Part shown: piece by piece, positions 1 through 8,119 of the stretch | How positions within the stretch are numbered: the first letter of the stretch is position 1 | Layout of the letters: each line of letters opens with the position of its first letter | Position numbers and translations under genes: made by a program | Source of the DNA: Alteromonadaceae bacterium | Lineage (GTDB): Bacteria; Pseudomonadota; Gammaproteobacteria; Enterobacterales; Alteromonadaceae | Direction of reading: 5' to 3' | Assembly (NCBI GenBank): GCA_002691625.1 | Contig: NZIK01000103.1 | Location: forward strand, 29,247 to 93,246 | DNA length: 64,000 nt | Notes under the pieces: model-generated | What the model was told of the DNA's origin: nothing | The model's input: only the letters and a program-made list of their open reading frames with translations | Database searches by the model: none

Positions 1-528
1 ACTTTGGCATGTTTAATTTCCTGTGGCTCTAACTCCAGTAGAGCAACCTGACTTTGTGAGTTCACTTTAGACGCTTCAGCGATTGAGGTTGTGATGTGAG
101 TATCTTACCTAAATAAGCGGCTCGTACAATGATTATTCCGCTGCTATCTAACGCCTACCCCATGTTTTTACAGGAAATTATGACAATTTCAGCAACTCGT
201 TTACATAACTGGTGAGCATTTAAGCAAATAGACTTGAGTGTAGCAAAAAAGACGATAGCAGTTTATCCAGCCGTTATGCTTGCGGCGCAATATTGGACTC
301 GGTTGATTCCAGTGACTTTTTTGACCTGCATCAGTATGCACTTTGTGTTCTTCGTTACACTTATTACATACCTGAAGTCAGTATTCAGGTGTTTCTTAGA
401 TAATGACTCTCTTCGGATTCATTTATGCATTTTTAGAAACAATGTGTTCTTCATAAAGCATATATCGCCACCAGGTTTATTCGTACATTACGTGGCTGAT
501 TTTTCGTACTCAAAATAATGGTTTTTCT
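1..528. other. Intergenic region upstream of the porin gene
   Basis: No convincing gene is seen on either strand. The stretch is AT-rich compared with the genes to its right. It presumably carries the promoter and leader of the porin gene that starts at 529, but I could not pick a clear -35/-10 pair. The one longer reading frame (234-518, plus strand, TTG start) encodes a Phe/Ile/Cys-rich string with no recognisable domain, so I regard it as chance. Confidence 0.5.
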
Positions 529-1656
529 ATGCATGCATTCAACTTAAAAGCCCTCGCTGCTGCAGGGTTAACCTCGGCATGGCTCGCCTCTCCGGTTGCC
601 GCCATCGAAATATATCAACAGGGCGAAGGCGATAATAAAGCCGTGGTCTCTATCGGTGGCTATGTAAAAATGGACATCCGCCATGTGAATGGTGACATCG
701 CTTATCAGGATTACTGAGTTGCCAACTACCCAGGCGGTGAGCCTACCGATACCTCTCACACCGGCTTCAACGTGCGGGAGTCGCGGGTTAATCTGAAAGT
801 CGATTACGGTGATATAACCGGCTTCGTAGAAATAGACTTCTACGGCGGTGGCGGTAACGAAATCATCAGCAATTCCTCAAACCCACGCTTGCGCCACCTC
901 TATTTTACCTATCAGAACTGGACTGCAGGCCAGGCCTGGAGCACCTTTATGCCGGTGCGTTCCATGCCCGAAACCCTGGACTTTGGCGGCCCGTTTATAG
1001 GTGAAGCCTTTATGCGTGCGGTACTGGTTCGTTACACCTATGGCAACTGGGAATTTGCCCTGGAAAACCCGGAAACCTGGGGTGATGGTGACATTGGTAC
1101 ACCATCCAGCGCCATTGGTTTAAGTGGTGACGATGCCGACCCGGATGAATCTATCCCTGATTTTGTTACCCGCTACACACACAATGCCGACTGGGGCTGG
1201 GTTGCCCTTGCTGGTATGGTCCGTCAGGTCGATGAAGGCGGTATTGATGAAACCGCTTTTGCCGCGAATATCGCGGGCTTCTTCAAGGTTTTTGGACGCG
1301 ATGATTTTCGTTTTCAAATCACTGGCGGTGAACCGGGTCGCTACGCTTCGGCAGCCATGACGCCGGATATCGTCATCAATCCGGCCACCGACGAAACCGA
1401 AGTGGAACAAACTCTGGCCTACAGCTTTTCTTACCGTCATCACTGGAATGATAGCCTGCGCTCAACCGCTTATTATGGAACAGCCGAGACGGATGTGCTG
1501 GAAAAGAAACGCTCACAGTGGGGCGTCAACCTGATAAAGCAGGTCAACCAACACCTCAAAGTGGGCGTAGAATACGGTAACTACGCCATTGACGATGAGG
1601 GGATCCTGGCGGTGGATTCAGACTACCTGCAGGTTTCTGCCCAAATGTCGTTCTAA
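529..1656 (+). pseudogene. DcaP-like outer-membrane porin interrupted by an in-frame TGA
   Basis: One continuous frame of 375 codons encodes a DcaP-type trimeric porin, a beta-barrel for uptake of small solutes. Residues 1-25 are a signal peptide ending in SPVAA. Family landmarks are the GGYVKMD strand, the FIEGDFYGGGGNE-like segment (seen here as EIDFYGGGGNE), RLRHLYFTY, the AGQAWSTFM segment and a C-terminal Phe (SAQMSF). Codon 63 (715-717) is TGA, between QDY and VANYPGG, and the frame resumes without any shift. A Trp codon (TGG) there is the simplest ancestor. The rest of the barrel is fully open, so the lesion is recent, a sequencing error, or tolerated by readthrough. The 3' end overlaps the convergent LysR gene by 3 bases. 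Confidence 0.8.
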
Positions 1657-2558
1657 GCAAAATACTGTTTTTTGCGCTGCAGCGCCTGACGAAAGTGCTC
1701 AACCAGCAGGTTGAGCTTTTTGTCGGGCTGCCGTGAGCCAGGATACACCGCATAAATGCCCAGCTCCTTGCCAACGTAGGGCGACAATACCGACACCAGC
1801 TTACCCGCTTCCAGCTCTTCGTGGATCAGCGCCCTAGGTAGATAAGCCAGTCCAAACCCGGCCAACACGCCATGCTTTAGAGTATCCAGGGTGTTAGTGC
1901 GATACCGCCCCTTCACTGCCATCAGTTTGTCCTCGCCATCTACCCGAAACAACCAGGCTTCAGGTTTTGTGCCTTCATACTTATAGAGCAGGCAATGGTG
2001 CTTCTCCAGCTCATAGGGGTGTTCCGGTTCACCGTAGGTTTGCAGATAGTCGGGCGTAGCACAGACTACCCAGTTGGAGTCCACCAGCCGTCTGGCCACC
2101 AGCGAAGAATCGGCCAGATTAGCGGTGCGGATCGCCAGATCGAAACCTTCGTCAAGAATATCCACCACCCGGTTAGTTACCCTGAGCTCAACTTCAATGC
2201 CCGGGTATTGTTCGCAAAATTCGACTAATGCCTGGTTAAGTACCAGATTGGCCGTTACCACCGGCATGGTTATTTTAATTCGCCCGCGAATATCACTGCT
2301 GTAACCGGCTACCACGTCTTCGGCGTCCTGCAAAGCCTGCTGGGCAAGTTTAGCCTTTTTATACAGTGCCTGGCCGGCATCTGTCAGGCTAAGCTTGCGG
2401 GTAGTGCGATAGAGCAGTTGCACATTCAGGGCTTTTTCCAGCCGCGCCACCCGCTTGCTGACCACCGACATGGTTATTTCATACTTTGCCGACACTTTGG
2501 AAAAAGAGCCTTCTTCCACCACATGGACAAACAATAACATGTCATCTGCTTTTACCAT
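1653..2558 (-). CDS. LysR-family transcriptional regulator, likely controller of the lactate genes
   Basis: A 301-residue LysR-type regulator. The N-terminal winged helix-turn-helix spans residues 1-60 (MLLFVHVVEEGSFSKVSAK, then SVVSKRVARLEKAL, RTTRKLSLTDAG). The periplasmic-binding-like effector domain spans about 90-295, with IKITMPVV and FDLAIRTA as typical segments. Sequence style resembles the group close to DmlR/AaeR. It is transcribed divergently from the lactate permease gene across a 230-base gap (2559-2788). LysR proteins commonly control a divergent neighbour, so the lactate operon is the likely target. The E. coli lld operon instead uses the GntR protein LldR. Its end overlaps the porin end by 3 bases. 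Confidence 0.85.
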   Translation of the reverse strand: MVKADDMLLFVHVVEEGSFSKVSAKYEITMSVVSKRVARLEKALNVQLLYRTTRKLSLTDAGQALYKKAKLAQQALQDAEDVVAGYSSDIRGRIKITMPVVTANLVLNQALVEFCEQYPGIEVELRVTNRVVDILDEGFDLAIRTANLADSSLVARRLVDSNWVVCATPDYLQTYGEPEHPYELEKHHCLLYKYEGTKPEAWLFRVDGEDKLMAVKGRYRTNTLDTLKHGVLAGFGLAYLPRALIHEELEAGKLVSVLSPYVGKELGIYAVYPGSRQPDKKLNLLVEHFRQALQRKKQYFA

Positions 2559-2750
2559 TTTACGTGTCCGGTCTCGTTTATTTGTGCAAAAAAGGAAACA
2601 ATCATATTGGATCTGAATATAGATTAACAGTCAGCACAATTGTAGAGTCCACTGCATAAAATAAAGTCTGTTACATTATTTCTACACCGTCGAAACATGA
2701 CGCTTTGAAAGCAGGCCGAAACGCTTAAAAATGTACCCTATCTGCAAAAT

Positions 2751-2767
2751 ATCATCCCCGGGGTGAT
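2751..2767. promoter_or_regulatory. GC-rich imperfect palindrome just upstream of lldP
   Basis: Bases 2751-2767 read ATCATCCCCGGGGTGAT, two arms (ATCA-CCCC and GGGG-TGAT) with one extra T in the left arm. It lies 22 bases before the lldP start, between the presumed promoter and the ribosome-binding site (cAGGAG at 2777-2782). It could be an operator or a 5'-UTR hairpin. No factor is assigned, and the LysR consensus (T-N11-A) is not obviously present inside it. Confidence 0.35.
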
Positions 2768-2788
2768 ACCGATTTCAGGAGAAACACT

Positions 2789-4489
2789 ATGAGTGATGTC
2801 ACACTGGGCTTGCTGGCATTATTACCCATCGGGCTATCTGCCCTGCTGTTACTGGGCTTGCAATGGCCGGCCCGCAAAGCCATGCCAGCAGTACTGGCAG
2901 CCACCGCACTGCTTGCCCTGTGGGTATGGGATATGAGTGGGCAACGCGTGGCAGCTTCGATTATTCAGGGGCTCATTGTGACCGTTTCTGTGTTGTGGAT
3001 TGTGTTTGGCGCTATCTTCCTGCTCAATACCCTTAAACATACCGGTGCTATTCAAACCATTCGTCAGGGGTTCGCTCAGGTTTCACCTGACCGCCGCGTG
3101 CAGGCAATCATCATCGCCTGGTGTTTTGGCACCTTTTTAGAAGGCGCATCCGGCTTTGGTACGCCGGCAGCGATTGCCGCACCGCTCATGGTTGCACTGG
3201 GCTTTCCGGCGCTGGCGGCGGTAATGATTGGCATGATGGTTCAAAGTACACCGGTTTCCTTTGGCGCGGTGGGAACACCGATTATTATTGGCGTTAATAA
3301 CGGGCTCGACGCCGCCACCATCAGCCAGCAGCTGGCTCAGGAAGGCTGGAGCTGGGAACAGTTTATCCAATTAATTACCACCCAGGTCGCCATTATCCAT
3401 GGCATTGTTGGCACCCTGATGCCTCTGCTGATGGTGATATTTCTTACCCGCTTTTTTGGCAGCAACCGCAGTTGGAAAGAAGGTTTTGCTATTTTGCCTT
3501 TTGCCTTGTTCGCCGGGCTAATGTTTACCCTGCCCTATGCCCTGACCGGCATTTTCCTGGGCGCTGAATTTCCTTCACTGATCGGCGGATTATTCAGTCT
3601 GTTTGTGGTCGTTAACGCAGCGAAACGCGGCTTTCTGATGCCTCGCACATCGTGGGATTTTGCGCCTAAGTCAGAATGGCCGAAAGCCTGGCTGGGGATG
3701 CTGGAAATACATGCTAACGATTATGTCGGCAAACAGCCCATGTCGCAGTTTAAGGCCTGGACACCCTATGTTCTGGTGGCACTACTGTTAGTGATTTCCC
3801 GGGTATCAGGCGAAGTCAAAGCCCTGCTCAGTGGTCTTAGCATTGGTATGACCGATATACTTGGTGAAGCCGGTGTGAGCGCAGCATTTAGTCCTCTTTA
3901 CCTGCCTGGCGGCCTGCTGCTGATTGCCGCGCTGGTGGCCATTGTATTTCAAAGTCATGGCCAAAGCCGCCAGCACACTTTTACCACCGCCTTAAAAGAC
4001 TCCGGCAAAACCATAGTCGGGGCCGGATTTGTGCTGATGTTTACCATTCCCATGGTGCGCCTGTTTATTAACTCCGGCGTTAACTTAGCCGAACTGCCCA
4101 GCATGCCAATGAGCAGCGCCTTATTGTTCGCCAACCTGTTTGGCGAGGCTTTCCCTCTGATCAGCCCGACCATCGGAGCATTAGGCGCCTTTATTGCCGG
4201 CTCTAATACGGTGTCGAATATGATGTTCAGCCAGTTTCAGTTTGAGGCGGCAATGAGCCTTAATCTGTCGCCGGCACTGATCATCGCTGGCCAGGCCGTG
4301 GGCGCCGCCGCTGGCAACATGATAGCTATCCACAATGTGGTGGCAGCCAGTGCTACGGTGGGTTTGCTGGGTCAGGAAGGTACCACTTTGCGTAAAACAT
4401 TGTTACCCACGTTTTATTATGTGGCATTATCCGGCGCTATCTTAATGCTGGCGCTTTATGGCCTGAATATAAACGGCCCGTTAGGCTGA
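2789..4489 (+). CDS. lldP: L-lactate permease
   Basis: A 566-residue polytopic membrane protein of the LctP family, importing lactate (and glycolate) with protons. Family signatures include [19 protein letters not shown] near residues 112-130, [14 protein letters not shown] near 155-170, and the C-terminal [14 protein letters not shown] and [20 protein letters not shown] segments. About 12-14 hydrophobic segments are visible. Length is close to E. coli LldP (551). A clear ribosome-binding site (AGGAG) precedes the ATG. It is the first gene of a four-gene run with dld (58-base gap) and two PepSY genes, so imported lactate is probably oxidised by the next product. Confidence 0.95.
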   Translation: MSDVTLGLLALLPIGLSALLLLGLQWPARKAMPAVLAATALLALWVWDMSGQRVAASIIQGLIVTVSVLWIVFGAIFLLNTLKHTGAIQTIRQGFAQVSPDRRVQAIIIAWCFGTFLEGASGFGTPAAIAAPLMVALGFPALAAVMIGMMVQSTPVSFGAVGTPIIIGVNNGLDAATISQQLAQEGWSWEQFIQLITTQVAIIHGIVGTLMPLLMVIFLTRFFGSNRSWKEGFAILPFALFAGLMFTLPYALTGIFLGAEFPSLIGGLFSLFVVVNAAKRGFLMPRTSWDFAPKSEWPKAWLGMLEIHANDYVGKQPMSQFKAWTPYVLVALLLVISRVSGEVKALLSGLSIGMTDILGEAGVSAAFSPLYLPGGLLLIAALVAIVFQSHGQSRQHTFTTALKDSGKTIVGAGFVLMFTIPMVRLFINSGVNLAELPSMPMSSALLFANLFGEAFPLISPTIGALGAFIAGSNTVSNMMFSQFQFEAAMSLNLSPALIIAGQAVGAAAGNMIAIHNVVAASATVGLLGQEGTTLRKTLLPTFYYVALSGAILMLALYGLNINGPLG

Positions 4490-4547
4490 CAATGCGGTAC
4501 GGTTTCGCAATAATGATTTATCCGGGTCTGAGTACAGGAGCAACAAA

Positions 4548-6248
4548 ATGAGTCATTCCCCTATCCTCTCGCAATTTATCCAGCTCCTCGGTGAAGACAA
4601 GGTAGCTACCGGTGATCGTCGCACTGAGCACTATCGCTCGGGTTGGCGTTCAGGCTCCGGCACGGCATTGGCCGTGTTATTTCCCGATACGTTACTCAGC
4701 TTGTGGCAGACCCTGCAAATCTGTGTCGATAATAACTGCATCATAATAATGCAGGCCGCCAAAACCGGTCTCACCGAAGGGTCAACACCAAGCGGCGATG
4801 ACTACGACCGTGAAGTGGTAGTGATTAACACCCTGGCCATGGATAACCTGGTGGTGCTGGGCAACGGTGAACAGGTACTGAGCTTTCCGGGTACCACGTT
4901 GCATAAACTGGAAACCACACTTAAACCCTTACACCGGGCCCCTCATTCTGTGATTGGATCTTCGTGTTTAGGCGCATCCATTGTGGGTGGTGTGGCGAAT
5001 AACTCTGGTGGCGCACTGGTTAAGCGTGGCCCGGCTTACACTGAACTTGCGCTGTTCGCTCAGGTCACCGCCGAGGGCAAACTGGAGCTGGTCAATCACC
5101 TGGATATTGAGCTGGGCGATACGCCACAGGAGATACTCACTAATTTAGCAAGCGGCAACTTTGATCACACCACCACAGCCAGTGACAAAAAGGCCAGCGC
5201 CTCGGATTACACCGAGCGACTGCGCGATGTGGATGCCGATACCCCAAGCCGCTTTAACGCCGACACCAGCCGACTTTACGAGGCCAGTGGCTGCGCCGGC
5301 AAACTGGCAGTATTTGCTGTCAGACTGGACACTTTTGAAGTCGCCAAACAGGAAAAAACCTTTTATATCGGCACCAATAACCCCGATACCCTGACGCGTT
5401 TACGCCGCCATATCCTGGCTGAATTTAACTACTTACCGGAAGTGGGCGAATATATTCACCGCGATATTTTTGATATTGCCGCCAAATACGGCAAAGATAC
5501 CTTTCTTAGCGTAAAACACCTTGGCACCGACCGGTTACCTAAAATGTTCGCCCTGAAAGGCCGCATCGACGCGCTGCTCAATAAGGTTTCGTTCGTTCCT
5601 GACTTTCTCACCGACCGCCTCATGCAAGGGGTTTCAGGGTTGCTTCGCGAACACCTGCCCGACCGCATGCTCGAATACCGTGAAAAGTATGAGCATCACC
5701 TGATCCTCAAAATGAGCGATGAAGGCATTGCCGAAGCGCAGGCGTTTTTGCCGGCGTTTTTCGACAACAACGAACAGGTAGGCGGCTTTTTCGAATGTAC
5801 CGAACGCGAGTCAGGCAGTGCTTTTTTACATCGTTTTGCCGCTGCTGGCGCGGCGGTGCGCTATCAGCTACTCCATCAAAAAGAGGTGGGTGACATCCTG
5901 GCACTGGATATTGCCCTGCGCCGTAACGAGCATGACTGGGTAGAGAAACTGCCTGAATCACTCACCGATAAAATTGACAAGTCGCTGTATTACGGGCATT
6001 TCTTCTGCCATGTTTTCCATCAGGATTATGTACTGAAAAAAGGCGTGAATGCTAAAGAGGTTAAGGCTGAAATGCTGCGCATTCTGGACAGCCGTGGCGC
6101 CAAATACCCGGCGGAACACAATGTGGGGCATCTGTATCAAGCGGAAGAAGGACTCGCGGCCTTTTACCAGCGAATTGATCCCACCAACACCTTTAATCCC
6201 GGTGTGGGCAAACTGGAAAAACACAAACGCAATTGCAGTTGCTGCTGA
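4548..6248 (+). CDS. dld: Quinone-dependent D-lactate dehydrogenase
   Basis: A 566-residue FAD flavoprotein of the E. coli Dld type, a peripheral inner-membrane enzyme oxidising D-lactate to pyruvate and passing electrons to quinone. The FAD-binding PCMH region covers about 30-210 (QAAKTGLTEGSTPSG, FPGTTLHKLE, SSCLGASIVGGVANNSGGAL). The C-terminal membrane-binding and substrate domain carries DALLNKVSFVPDFLTDRLMQ and the PAEHNVGHLY segment. Length matches the family (571 in E. coli). An oddity is a C-terminal cysteine cluster, NCSCC, at the last five residues. Ribosome-binding site caGGAGcaac precedes the ATG. It sits between the lactate permease and two PepSY genes. Confidence 0.93.
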   Translation: MSHSPILSQFIQLLGEDKVATGDRRTEHYRSGWRSGSGTALAVLFPDTLLSLWQTLQICVDNNCIIIMQAAKTGLTEGSTPSGDDYDREVVVINTLAMDNLVVLGNGEQVLSFPGTTLHKLETTLKPLHRAPHSVIGSSCLGASIVGGVANNSGGALVKRGPAYTELALFAQVTAEGKLELVNHLDIELGDTPQEILTNLASGNFDHTTTASDKKASASDYTERLRDVDADTPSRFNADTSRLYEASGCAGKLAVFAVRLDTFEVAKQEKTFYIGTNNPDTLTRLRRHILAEFNYLPEVGEYIHRDIFDIAAKYGKDTFLSVKHLGTDRLPKMFALKGRIDALLNKVSFVPDFLTDRLMQGVSGLLREHLPDRMLEYREKYEHHLILKMSDEGIAEAQAFLPAFFDNNEQVGGFFECTERESGSAFLHRFAAAGAAVRYQLLHQKEVGDILALDIALRRNEHDWVEKLPESLTDKIDKSLYYGHFFCHVFHQDYVLKKGVNAKEVKAEMLRILDSRGAKYPAEHNVGHLYQAEEGLAAFYQRIDPTNTFNPGVGKLEKHKRNCSCC

Positions 6249-6289
6249 TTTGTGGTTTTCTGACGCTTTGGGGCCACTGCTGTTAATCT

Positions 6290-6985
6290 GTGATACAAAA
6301 GACAAGAACGCTACATAAATGGCTGATGCGACTGGTTGGTGTGCAGTTTATTTTATGGGCCATCACCGGCTTGTACATGGTTTGTCTGGATATTCATTTT
6401 ATCCATGGCGAACCACTTGCCCACCCGCAGTCAGCGCCGCTTCAGCTTAAAGACATCAGCTATTCAACAGCGCAGCTACTGGCTGATTACCCGGACGCGA
6501 CCGATATTAAGCTGGTTACGTTATTGCAAAAGCCAGTGTACCGATTTCGTTCAGCCGCTGGTCAGCGTGCCATTCATGTGGTTGATGCCATAACCGGCGA
6601 ACCTCAGGACTTACTGAGCCAGGCGCAGGCCAGCACAATTGCTGATGATGCTTACACGGGCACAGCAGCAATCAACACTGTTTCGCCATTAATTAGCCGC
6701 GATGCCAGCGGTGCTCTAAACCCGCTTTGGGTAGTGAGTTTTGACGATGTTGCGTCATCCACGTTGTATATCGAACAACAAAGCGGGCGCATCATCCGCC
6801 GCCGGCATCATTACTGGTATGTGTTCGACTGGCTGTGGCGACTGCACATTATGGATTACGACGACGGTGAAAATGTCACCAACGGCTGGTTAAGACTGGT
6901 TTCGCTGCTCTCTGTGCTGGCTGCAGTAAGCGGTTTAGCATTGCTATTGTTGCGTTTGACCCTGCGTAAACAGGCCGCCGTATGA
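6290..6985 (+). CDS. PepSY-domain inner-membrane protein
   Basis: A 231-residue protein starting at GTG, 41 bases after dld. One membrane segment at about 10-30 (LMRLVGVQFILWAITGLYMV) and one at about 203-223 (LVSLLSVLAAVSGLALLLLR) bracket a periplasmic PepSY-like region. A conserved HYWYVFDWLWRLHIMDYDD block lies before the second helix, as in PepSY-TM proteins. Such proteins act in metal or siderophore reduction and in electron transfer. Its stop overlaps the next start by 4 bases (ATGA), so the two are probably translated together and may form a complex. Exact function is unknown. Confidence 0.75.
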   Translation: MIQKTRTLHKWLMRLVGVQFILWAITGLYMVCLDIHFIHGEPLAHPQSAPLQLKDISYSTAQLLADYPDATDIKLVTLLQKPVYRFRSAAGQRAIHVVDAITGEPQDLLSQAQASTIADDAYTGTAAINTVSPLISRDASGALNPLWVVSFDDVASSTLYIEQQSGRIIRRRHHYWYVFDWLWRLHIMDYDDGENVTNGWLRLVSLLSVLAAVSGLALLLLRLTLRKQAAV

Positions 6986-7980
6986 TCCGCTTAATGATGG
7001 CTAACTGGCACAAATGGCTGGCCCTGGTGGTCAGCATTCAACTGCTGGTGTGGCTGATAACCGGCTTATACTTTAACAGCCTGATGAACAGCGCCGCCAA
7101 TGTCCAAACCCGACAGCCAGTTCAACATGAGGGCTATCTGCCCGGCCGTGAACTCTATCCACCGCAGGCCATAGATGCCCCACCGCCGGTGGCGGTTTCG
7201 ATTATCTGGGTGCTCGGAGCCCCCTATTATCAGTTTGAATACAATCAACCGTCACACGCTTATTTTATCCGCCAACACCGGATATTTGATGCCACTACCG
7301 GTGCGCCCTGGCAAATCAGCGCTGAACAGGTAGCTGCTATAGCCGGCCAGGCCTATGCAGGCAGCGCCCCGGCAGGTGAACCAGTACTACTGAAACCGCC
7401 AATAGACGATCTGCCCCGCCAGCAAAATCCGCTATGGCAGGTCAGGTTTGCCGATGAATTTAATACTGCCGTTTATCTCGATGCATTAACCGGGCATGTC
7501 ATCAGGCACACCAATGACCGGCAACGCTTTGATGATTTAATGTTTACTTTACATTTTATGGATTACACTGGCACCGGCTTTTTTAATCACCCGCTGATCG
7601 TGATTTTTGCCATTGCCACCAGCCTGTTAGCATTCAGTGGTGGGTACTTATTAATAAGTCGCTCAGGCCCACCGGGAAAGCAGCAGGCGTCGCCCTGTTT
7701 GCTAACCGTGAATTTTGTTTCCGGCGCCGAATCCACCAGCTTACCAGCCCGGGCAGAGGACACGGTGTTTACTACCCTGAGTAAGCATGGCATCCATTTA
7801 CCCTCAGAATGCGGTGGTGCCGGTACCTGCGGAAAATGTCGGGTGCAATGTCAGTCTGTTCCCCCTGTCAGTGACATTGAAAAACACCATCTCAATGAGC
7901 GACAGCTTGCTAATGGCATCCGCTTAGGCTGCCAGCAACAACTGGGTAAATGTCAACAAATCACATTGCGTAAACGGTAA
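6982..7980 (+). CDS. PepSY membrane protein fused to an NqrF-like [2Fe-2S] ferredoxin
   Basis: A 332-residue fusion. Residues about 12-32 form a membrane helix (KWLALVVSIQLLVWLITGLY), 33-205 a periplasmic PepSY-like domain ending in LHFMDYTGTGFF, and about 207-228 a second helix. Residues 237-330 form a plant-type ferredoxin: ECGGAGTCGKC gives C-x5-C-x2-C, and a fourth Cys follows about 30 residues later in IRLGCQQ. The segment resembles the ferredoxin domain of NqrF. Topology puts the cluster in the cytoplasm. Together with its paralogous partner it could carry electrons from the cytoplasm to a periplasmic acceptor. It lacks the FAD/NAD domain of NqrF, so it needs an external reductase. Acceptor unknown. 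Confidence 0.8.
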   Translation: MIRLMMANWHKWLALVVSIQLLVWLITGLYFNSLMNSAANVQTRQPVQHEGYLPGRELYPPQAIDAPPPVAVSIIWVLGAPYYQFEYNQPSHAYFIRQHRIFDATTGAPWQISAEQVAAIAGQAYAGSAPAGEPVLLKPPIDDLPRQQNPLWQVRFADEFNTAVYLDALTGHVIRHTNDRQRFDDLMFTLHFMDYTGTGFFNHPLIVIFAIATSLLAFSGGYLLISRSGPPGKQQASPCLLTVNFVSGAESTSLPARAEDTVFTTLSKHGIHLPSECGGAGTCGKCRVQCQSVPPVSDIEKHHLNERQLANGIRLGCQQQLGKCQQITLRKR

Positions 7981-8119
7981 ATTTCAGCGCCGCTAAACCA
8001 GCCAATGCGACAATATGCCGCATTGGCTGAACAGCCCGTTTCGTTATCATTAGCTCACTTAGTCAGGCCCCTGATTTTAAATAATAACTATAGCCTGGCA
8101 CTGACACTCAGGAGCTTTA

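Noticed and set aside
234..518. Frame of 94 codons upstream of the porin
   Set aside because: TTG start, no ribosome site, Phe/Ile/Cys-rich chance-like sequence and no domain.
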